DNA of 12,305 bases from Bacteroidota bacterium (GTDB lineage: Bacteria; Spirochaetota; Spirochaetia; JABMQR01): NCBI GenBank assembly GCA_013202335.1, contig JABMQR010000269.1, forward strand, positions 1-12,305. Direction: 5' to 3'. The position numbers and the translations under genes were made by a program. Below the pieces are notes generated by a model that did not search any database, was not told where the DNA came from, and was given only the letters and a program-made list of their open reading frames with translations. Below, piece after piece: positions 7,539 to 12,305 of this stretch; position 1 is the stretch's first letter; each line of letters begins with the position of its first letter.

Positions 7539-10500
7539 TTATATATCCTGTTTTTGGTATTTATTATGCTTTTCTAATGTTGATTCAACCATATTGTTGA
7601 ATGCTCTTTCAATTTCAAATACATCTGTGAACTCTATGAATTCCCAACGACCATATTTTTTTAGATTGTTCACTCCCGGTACCCAGTAATTATCCATAGT
7701 TGATCTTTTTTCTTTGGCATCTTCTCCTCGATATCCTTTAATTTCAACAATCAGATTTAGTAAATCATCTTTGCCATCATCTATCAGTACAATAAAATCC
7801 GGAATATAATTCCTTGTTCCCGAACCATAACGGTATGGCACCTCAAACCCAATATTATGATTCTTTACATAAGCTGTTACCTTTGGGTGAGATTCAGCGA
7901 CTCTGCAAAACTCAGCTTCCCAGTCGCTATCAAGAACAACCCAATTAATATGACATTTACGAGAATCTGTTTCATATCGATTTGCTTTAGATGTAGCAAA
8001 GTTAACATGAATAGTCGAACCAGTTGGATTATAGGGATCAAGCACTGCCTTTATCGGTTTTTCACCAACTAGAGATCGTGTAATACCAGCGGTGATCCTT
8101 TCACAAGCTATATCAGTAAATTCCTGATAAAGTAATTGTGCAGGATATGTTTCTCCTTTGCAAACTAAACAGGTATCAAGCCATTGCTTCGTGATTCTCT
8201 TCAGCTGCCCAAATAAATGAAGCTTAGGTTCTTCTCCTGGATCACGCCATTTAGTAGTCAGTAATCGATGAGTAAGATGATACAGTAAAGTCGATCTTCG
8301 CATATCATTCAAATGTTTCAAATTCAGATCAACATCTTCCCCAATAATTCCGGCATTCTTTGTGACTGAAGGACCTACGAGATTAGGAGTTAATACAAGT
8401 ATTGAATCTTCATTAAATGAAGCTGTTAACCGTTCTTCCGGCAATTCTACTCGGTAACCAGCAACCCTTGGGAACTGAATTTCCAGATGATCACGGTCAG
8501 GCCTAACAGCTTTTACCTGGATAGTCTGCCGGGGAGGTTGAGGTATTGAGATTACTGGTTTTGCAGTAAAATCAAAAGGGATTCCAAGAATATCTGCATA
8601 TTCTACATTAAATAGCTTTTCTTCATTCAAATCATAAGATTGTCTACGTAAAGCCCGCCCTATAACCTGTTCACATAATAACTGTGTACCGAAGGCTCTA
8701 ACCCCAAGTACATGAGTTACCGTATTTGCATCCCACCCTTCAGAAAGCATCGAGACCGACACAACACATCGTATCGACTCGCCAAGTCGCCCCTCCTTTC
8801 CTACAGTATTCATTACTTCACGAAGTAAAGCCTGATCTGTAAGATTTTCAGCTTGTTGTTTGTCTCCAGTGCGTTCAATAATCTCCCGTCGAAATCGCTC
8901 AATCTCTTCTGATGCCATTTCACGAAAGTTTTTATCTAAAGCTTCCCCCGATTCTAGTTGCTCACTATCAATAAGGAGTGTCCGAGGGCGTGAAATTTGG
9001 TTGCCGTGTTCGTCATAGTTGCGAAATAAAGCCATCCGTCCATTTTCAAGTGTTGATGTACCATCCTCATTTTGTCTCAGAAAACCTGATATATAGTCAT
9101 AAATAAGTTTGGATGTAGAGGTATTATTGCAAACAAAAATAAAACATGGCGGAACTTTGATACCACTTTGTTCCCACAATTTGTAAGTTTTCTCATAATG
9201 ACCATAAAGAGCCTCAATGGCCGTTTGCAATTCTACAGGAAGACTAAGAGGATCGAGAGTTTTAGCCTTACCACGCCCTTTTTTAGGCATCCTTGTACGG
9301 ATATGTTCCCAAAGATTACGAAACTTCGGCATATCTCCACCCGGAATATTATCAGCAACAGGCACACGGGGAAGTTTTACAATCCCACATTCTATCGCAT
9401 CCATCAATGAAAAATCGCTCATAGTCCATGGAAAGAGAGTGCCTTCAGCATATCCGGATCCACTAAGGAAAAATGGAGTAGCGGAAAGGTCTAGAACCTG
9501 AGAAAGTCCTAATTTACGATTGACAGCTTCAAGACCTGAAATCCATAAACGGGCAGCCTCATTATTCTCTTCAGCTTTCTTTTTTTCATCCCCCTTGAGA
9601 TCTCCTTCATCTTCATGGTTCTGTTTCTCACGATAGCAATGATGTGCTTCATCATTAATAACAAGAATATTCTTTATACCCATAAGTTCAGGCATTACTC
9701 TTTGAAGCATTTGTCCTTCTGTCTCCTGAGTATTAAGATTATCTCCTCTCCCCTGGAGCAAAGAACGTCCCCCTTTTGACACTTCCAATTTTTCTCGTTG
9801 CTTGAATGCATGATAATTGGTTATAACTATCTTTACTCTTTCGATATCAGTAAGCATATCCTGAGGAACAAGTTCGCGGCTTTTATAGTAACTATCTGGA
9901 TCATTTGGCTGCAGTACTCTTAATCTATCTTTGATTGTCAATCCAGGAGCTACTATTAAAAAACCGCGTGAAAACTTCTTGCTGTTTGGTCGTCGTACTG
10001 CATTGATTGTTTGCCAAGCAATAATCATTGCCATAACGGTTGTCTTGCCTGCCCCTGTAGCAAGCTTAAGCGCCAACCGCATCAATTCCGGGTTTGCATC
10101 CTGATTCGCACCTAATAGATGTTTAATAAACTTTTTACCGGTATTACCTATTTGGGGGGCAACTTCTGTCAGCCAAATTGCTGTTTCAACTGCTTCTATC
10201 TGGCAAAAGAAAGGACGTAAACCAGTAAAATTATGATGTCTCCAATGTTGGAGCAACCGTGCAGTTTCTGGAGTTACCCTCCAATCATATACATTTTTAA
10301 TCTCCCGCCAGCGATCAACATAGCCTCGAAGTTCATTTATTATCGATGTAGGATCATATTGCTGTTCTTTAGATGATAAACCTTTACCCTCATCAAAGAT
10401 TATCTCATTTTGAAAAACTGAATCTTTTCGTTTTCGAGGTTTTGGAATCGGGGTTATAAACTCAGCACGACGCCGTAATTCGTCAATTTTCTGAGTAGGT

Positions 10501-10586
10501 TGCCCTTGTTCATCAAGCTGCCAATGCCTCTTAGGGTATTCATAAGGTGAATTTAATATAGGATGATCAAAGAAAACATTATCCAT
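7539..10586 (-). CDS. type III-like restriction enzyme Res subunit (BPTD_3080-like family), helicase plus PD-(D/E)XK nuclease
   Basis: This 1015-residue protein has a superfamily 2 DEAD/DEAH motor: Walker A TGAGKT at 177-182, DEAH at 312-315, SAT at 368-370, and EGWDANTV with motif VI QVIGRALRR ending near 648. A PD-(D/E)XK nuclease lies at the C-terminus, with PD at 929-930 and EIK at 948-950 (VEIKGYRG). Length and layout match the roughly 1000-residue Res proteins annotated as BPTD_3080 family restriction endonuclease; I assign that name from memory of the family. All motor and nuclease signature residues are present, so an ATP-dependent cutter is expected. The start ATG at 10586 lies 2 bp after the XRE stop, with GAGGAG inside the end of the XRE gene. 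The partner methyltransferase is two genes downstream. Confidence 0.92.
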   Translation of the reverse strand: MDNVFFDHPILNSPYEYPKRHWQLDEQGQPTQKIDELRRRAEFITPIPKPRKRKDSVFQNEIIFDEGKGLSSKEQQYDPTSIINELRGYVDRWREIKNVYDWRVTPETARLLQHWRHHNFTGLRPFFCQIEAVETAIWLTEVAPQIGNTGKKFIKHLLGANQDANPELMRLALKLATGAGKTTVMAMIIAWQTINAVRRPNSKKFSRGFLIVAPGLTIKDRLRVLQPNDPDSYYKSRELVPQDMLTDIERVKIVITNYHAFKQREKLEVSKGGRSLLQGRGDNLNTQETEGQMLQRVMPELMGIKNILVINDEAHHCYREKQNHEDEGDLKGDEKKKAEENNEAARLWISGLEAVNRKLGLSQVLDLSATPFFLSGSGYAEGTLFPWTMSDFSLMDAIECGIVKLPRVPVADNIPGGDMPKFRNLWEHIRTRMPKKGRGKAKTLDPLSLPVELQTAIEALYGHYEKTYKLWEQSGIKVPPCFIFVCNNTSTSKLIYDYISGFLRQNEDGTSTLENGRMALFRNYDEHGNQISRPRTLLIDSEQLESGEALDKNFREMASEEIERFRREIIERTGDKQQAENLTDQALLREVMNTVGKEGRLGESIRCVVSVSMLSEGWDANTVTHVLGVRAFGTQLLCEQVIGRALRRQSYDLNEEKLFNVEYADILGIPFDFTAKPVISIPQPPRQTIQVKAVRPDRDHLEIQFPRVAGYRVELPEERLTASFNEDSILVLTPNLVGPSVTKNAGIIGEDVDLNLKHLNDMRRSTLLYHLTHRLLTTKWRDPGEEPKLHLFGQLKRITKQWLDTCLVCKGETYPAQLLYQEFTDIACERITAGITRSLVGEKPIKAVLDPYNPTGSTIHVNFATSKANRYETDSRKCHINWVVLDSDWEAEFCRVAESHPKVTAYVKNHNIGFEVPYRYGSGTRNYIPDFIVLIDDGKDDLLNLIVEIKGYRGEDAKEKRSTMDNYWVPGVNNLKKYGRWEFIEFTDVFEIERAFNNMVESTLEKHNKYQKQDI

Positions 10587-10588
10587 TT

Positions 10589-10813
10589 TTAATATTTCTC
10601 CTCAATCTCAAGTTTTCCCTCTTTAATCATCCTCTTACAGAACGCTTCAAATTGTAGCAGGGCTATCTTGATTGGTTTTGTCTGTCTGTTCTCCCACCTA
10701 TTGATAGTTGAAAAGCTTACTCCCAGTTCATGCGCCAATTCTTCCTGAGAAAGTCCCAGGGTAGTTCGAACTTTTTTAACACGTTCAGGAAAACTGTCTT
10801 GTTGTATCGTCAT
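10589..10813 (-). CDS. XRE-family (Cro/CI-type HTH) regulator, probable controller of the operon
   Basis: This 74-residue protein is almost entirely one helix-turn-helix domain. LGLSQEELAHELGVSFSTIN (19-38) is a textbook Cro/CI HTH and is followed by RWENRQTKP (39-47). It is the first gene of the restriction operon and ends 2 bp before res. The ATG at 10813 has AAAGGA six bases upstream, and a promoter with an overlapping inverted repeat lies just beyond, so it probably represses or tunes its own operon. This position and size recall the controller proteins of other restriction systems, which delay or limit restriction enzyme production. The short tail (KLEIEEKY) has no other domain. Confidence 0.92.
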   Translation of the reverse strand: MTIQQDSFPERVKKVRTTLGLSQEELAHELGVSFSTINRWENRQTKPIKIALLQFEAFCKRMIKEGKLEIEEKY

Positions 10814-10853
10814 GATTATTCCTTTAATTGAAATATACCGATAATTTTCTTGT

Positions 10854-10881
10854 ATTATAGCACATGCTATATCATATGCAA
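10854..10881 (-). promoter_or_regulatory. promoter of the XRE-res-mod operon
   Basis: The minus strand shows a perfect -10 box TATAAT (10859-10854), a 16-bp spacer and TTGCAT (10881-10876) as a partial -35 box. Transcription would start near 10847, giving a leader of about 34 bases with the AAAGGA ribosome site at 10825-10820. A consensus -10 box correctly placed in front of the first operon gene, and no other good candidate nearby, support the call. The weak -35 box would fit an activator- or repressor-tuned promoter. Confidence 0.7.
10856..10871. promoter_or_regulatory. operator-like inverted repeat overlapping the -10 box
   Basis: The 16-bp sequence TATAGCATGTGCTATA (minus strand) is a perfect inverted repeat of two 7-bp arms around two bases. 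It covers most of the -10 box of the promoter before the XRE gene. Its size and position are what a dimeric Cro/CI-type repressor would use, so autorepression by the adjacent 74-residue protein is likely. Outside the arms a looser CTTGYAT pair extends the symmetry, with unequal spacing on the two sides. Confidence 0.7.
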
Positions 10882-11088
10882 GAAATATTTTTCTGCAATT
10901 ATTAAATTATTTCTGTAGTTATGGGAGAAAAAATAAGGATCAACTGGAATCACATCCTGTGCCAATGCATTAGGGATTGTAGGGGCGCGGCAGCGGTCCG
11001 GGGAACCCGGACGGAACCCCCGGAAAGCCCGACCCTTGCAAATGGAACGACACGTCGTGCCATTTACAGGGGTAATGCCCATATTAAA
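10872..11088. other. gene-free interval between the BREX-like remnants and the restriction operon
   Basis: This 217-bp interval separates the truncated brxB from the operon promoter. About 10974-11079 is a GC-rich, hairpin-forming repeat element, listed separately. The AT-rich remainder at 10882-10973 shows nothing I recognise. An open frame crosses the interval on the minus strand, but its first half is just the repeat element read through, and I do not count it as a gene. No intrinsic terminator with a T-run is visible. Confidence 0.6.
10974..11079. repeat. GC-rich hairpin-forming intergenic element (REP/MITE-like)
   Basis: This stretch is much richer in G+C than everything around it. It contains two strong hairpins. 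The first, at 10996-11012, has 7-bp arms GTCCGGG and CCCGGAC around GAA. The second, at 11040-11065, is a 26-base near-palindrome with arms AAATGG/CCATTT and ACGAC/GTCGT and one mismatch; it extends with imperfect pairing to 11033-11072. The left edge TTGTAGGGGC and the right edge ACAGGGGTAA resemble dispersed intergenic elements of other bacteria. No transposase is present, and I see no clear target-site duplication. It begins about 10 bp after the premature brxB stop. Confidence 0.65.
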
Positions 11089-11313
11089 CTATAAAAACAC
11101 ATCCGGAGTAGAAAAAAGGTCAACATTCAGTATTGTCCAGCCTTTCCCCCTAAGAGCGTCAATCTGTTCAATCAGCTTCGCCCTCATAGTAAACTCCTCA
11201 TGGGGAGAGTATTGGAATAACGCAAAGGGATAATTTCGATTTGTACTTATATTGGGTCCGCCTGGACTTAACAGATCCTTAACCAGATCATCTAAACGTC
11301 TTTCCAGTTTCAT
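11089..11313 (-). pseudogene. brxB: truncated BrxB-like (DUF1788) BREX gene, N-terminal 74 codons
   Basis: The 74-residue product begins MKLERRLDDLVKDLLSPGGP and continues with NYPFALFQYSPHEEF (27-41) and GWTILNVDL (58-66). This matches the start of BrxB/DUF1788 proteins, where an F-x-x-F/Y-x-P-x-x-E segment is followed by a strand of the type ILxINLY. Full BrxB is roughly 200 residues, so about two thirds is missing. The frame ends in TAG right after that strand, and the GC-rich repeat element starts about 10 bp later, so a deletion or element insertion probably removed the rest. The ATG overlaps the stop of the preceding gene (ATGA). The family call is by eye and moderately firm; a functional product is unlikely. 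Confidence 0.6.
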
Positions 11314-11579
11314 AAGATAGAATCCTCCTCCAATTTGCCCGATGAGTCGTATGTGTCTCCTTTGATTTTTGGCTCCATTGGCCCCTTTGCGGCCCCTTTA
11401 GTAAACTTACGTTCACTGACATTACCATACCAGCGATTAGTATAAGCTTTTTGAGCATTAATCGGAATGGAACTCTCAGAATCATAAGCAAATATAAACT
11501 CTTTTCCTTCTGAGAGCCTCCCACTAATTTTATTTAAAGCAGAAGAGTGGCGCTGGTTATAATATTCAGATAGAGGCAT
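11310..11579 (-). CDS. small unrecognised protein between brxE-like and brxB-like genes, possibly a truncated BREX component
   Basis: I do not recognise this 89-residue product. I chose the ATG at 11579 because GGGAG lies just upstream (GGGAGAAGCTCATG); a GTG further up at 11624 has no such site and would overlap the previous gene by 59 bp. Residues 1-60 are mixed polar with WYGNVSERKF (50-59). Residues 60-80 (TKGAAKGPMEPKIKGDTYDS) are encoded by the short repeat family at 11343-11399, so the natural C-terminus may have been lost and replaced. The gene overlaps the BrxE-like gene by 14 bp and the brxB fragment by 4 bp (ATGA). Its place before brxB is where brxA (DUF1819) sits in several BREX loci, but the sequence does not clearly show that domain. 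Confidence 0.55.
   Translation of the reverse strand: MPLSEYYNQRHSSALNKISGRLSEGKEFIFAYDSESSIPINAQKAYTNRWYGNVSERKFTKGAAKGPMEPKIKGDTYDSSGKLEEDSIL
11343..11399 (-). repeat. second locus of the triad repeat family, inside a reading frame
   Basis: On the minus strand a complete 31-bp block lies at 11399-11369: AAAGGGGCCGC, AAAGGGGCCA, ATGGAGCCAA. After AAATC, a partial block follows at 11363-11343: AAAGGAGACAC, ATACGACTCA. The 11+10+10 layout and the AAAGG start match the array at 5988-6096; the middle unit AAAGGGGCCA is identical to the one at 6007-5998. It encodes about 19 residues near the C-terminus of the small 89-residue protein. Confidence 0.75.
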
Positions 11580-12144
11580 GAGCTTCTCCCTGGTAATAAC
11601 AGAGGGTGTAGTTGCCTTTTTCACAGTCTGTAATCCCGGAAGCCAGAATTAACATAATACCATTAAGAGTATCAGTCATACTTTGCTCTGGAGACTTCTC
11701 AAATAGTCGTCCAAAGCTGGTTCCGGAGAATTGCGGGACATCAGGAATGTTTATAAGATCAGCAAGATCCCCAGGGGTCCAGTCTTTCTCCGGATCTAAA
11801 ATAGATGCGATTTTAGCTGGTATATCATCAGGATATCGCTTAAAGTGCCGCATTCTTTCTTTCAAGGCTGTATTAAGCCTTGGTTCAGGTTTAAAAAGAG
11901 AAAAAACTTGCTTATTATCCGGTATTTCACTGATTAACGAACTCTCTTTCAGCCTTGCTGCTTCCAGAAGAGCTTCACCTGCTGCTAAAGGGGCAATGGT
12001 ATTTCCTAAAAGCCTTTGAAGAAAAGCAGCCCCTCCCAATTTATAGGCAACATCTATGTTCCACCAGTTCATTAATTCCTTTTCACCAAGACGGGCAATT
12101 ACTAATTGAGTGAAAAATATTTTATCTACATCATTCTGATGCAC
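11566..12144 (-). CDS. brxE: BrxE-like BREX accessory protein
   Basis: The 192-residue product opens with a segment FFTQLVIARLGEKELMNWWN (10-29). An arginine followed by GE and then a WW pair is the pattern I associate with BrxE proteins of BREX type 6. The mid-part FSLFKPEPRLNTALKERM resembles the same family. The function of BrxE is not established; it is a small accessory of BREX phage-defence loci. The GTG at 12144 is the likely start, with GGGAG seven bases upstream; an ATG two bases further up is out of frame and closes at once. The genes that follow are a small unknown and a truncated brxB, while brxC, pglX and pglZ are absent in this window, so the cluster cannot work as BREX by itself here. 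Identification is by eye. Confidence 0.5.
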   Translation of the reverse strand: MHQNDVDKIFFTQLVIARLGEKELMNWWNIDVAYKLGGAAFLQRLLGNTIAPLAAGEALLEAARLKESSLISEIPDNKQVFSLFKPEPRLNTALKERMRHFKRYPDDIPAKIASILDPEKDWTPGDLADLINIPDVPQFSGTSFGRLFEKSPEQSMTDTLNGIMLILASGITDCEKGNYTLCYYQGEAHASI

Positions 12145-12265
12145 GCATGGTCTCCCATACTTATTTAGATTTACCTTTGCACAATTGATACGGTTTAATT
12201 AACATATTACCAATACTGAGCCAAATAATCTATTAGAATTTTTGATTAACCTTAAAACTGGTTAC

Positions 12266-12295
12266 ATTATACTGCCTTATATTTAACCATGTAAA
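12266..12295 (-). promoter_or_regulatory. candidate promoter upstream of the brxE-like gene
   Basis: The minus strand shows TTTACA (12295-12290), an 18-bp spacer and a perfect TATAAT (12271-12266). Five of six and six of six positions match the sigma-70 boxes. Transcription would start near 12259, leaving a leader of about 115 bases before the GTG at 12144. The leader is AT-rich and shows no recognisable riboswitch or hairpin. Confidence 0.5.
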
Positions 12296-12305
12296 GGCTC
12301 TTCGA

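Noticed and set aside
9168..9501. Plus-strand open frames opposite the res gene, and similar ones opposite the other large genes
   Set aside because: They are antisense to strongly supported coding sequence, lack ribosome sites and give products with no recognisable domain.
11033..11072. Intrinsic terminator reading of the long hairpin
   Set aside because: The hairpin is strong but is not followed by a run of T on either strand, so it does not fit a rho-independent terminator.
10867..11082. A 71-residue open frame on the minus strand in the gap before the restriction operon
   Set aside because: Its first half is the GC-rich hairpin element read through and its end covers the operon promoter and operator. 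It has no convincing ribosome site.
11580..11624. Upstream GTG start at 11624 for the 89-residue gene
   Set aside because: The GTG lacks a Shine-Dalgarno site and would force a 59-bp overlap with the BrxE-like gene. The ATG at 11579 has GGGAG correctly placed.

Overview
The window is an AT-rich bacterial accessory region in which every supported gene is on the minus strand, so transcription runs from high to low coordinates. The standard code and clear Shine-Dalgarno sites fit an ordinary bacterium. The gene content (restriction-modification, BREX-like remnants, repeat elements) marks it as a defence island. No ribosomal or housekeeping gene is present, so I cannot name the lineage.

From right to left in transcription order. 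(1) 12144-11089 is what I read as a decayed BREX-like cluster. It has a BrxE-like gene behind a plausible promoter, a small unrecognised gene whose C-terminal tail is made of short repeats, and a brxB (DUF1788) gene cut to its first 74 codons. (2) 11088-10872 has no gene. It carries a GC-rich, hairpin-forming repeat element that begins just after the brxB stop. (3) 10881-10814 is a promoter with a perfect -10 box overlapped by a 16-bp inverted repeat, a likely autoregulatory operator. (4) 10813-1135 is a tightly packed operon: XRE regulator, type III-like Res (DEAD/DEAH ATPase with a C-terminal PD-(D/E)XK nuclease), a DUF4062/histidine-kinase-type ATPase/winged-helix protein, a beta-class adenine methyltransferase (Mod) and a ParE/RelE-domain UvrD-type helicase. 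(5) After a 117-bp gap come TcmP and the start of its three-Cys-motif partner (DUF5131/Gp37-Gp68 family), which runs off the left edge.

The likely working model is that Mod marks self DNA at N6-adenine, Res uses ATP to translocate on and cut unmarked DNA, and the XRE protein sets the level of the operon as controller proteins do in other restriction systems. The DUF4062 ATPase sits between res and mod, and the toxin-domain helicase follows mod directly. Both are extra to a classical two-gene type III system and may be sensor or effector modules. TcmP-DUF5131 is a recurrent pair of unknown chemistry with radical-SAM-like cysteines.

The most unusual non-coding feature is a family of 31-bp repeats, each built from three degenerate 10-11-bp units. 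It is found at two separated loci, 5988-6096 and 11343-11399. At both, the repeat forms the 3' end of a reading frame.
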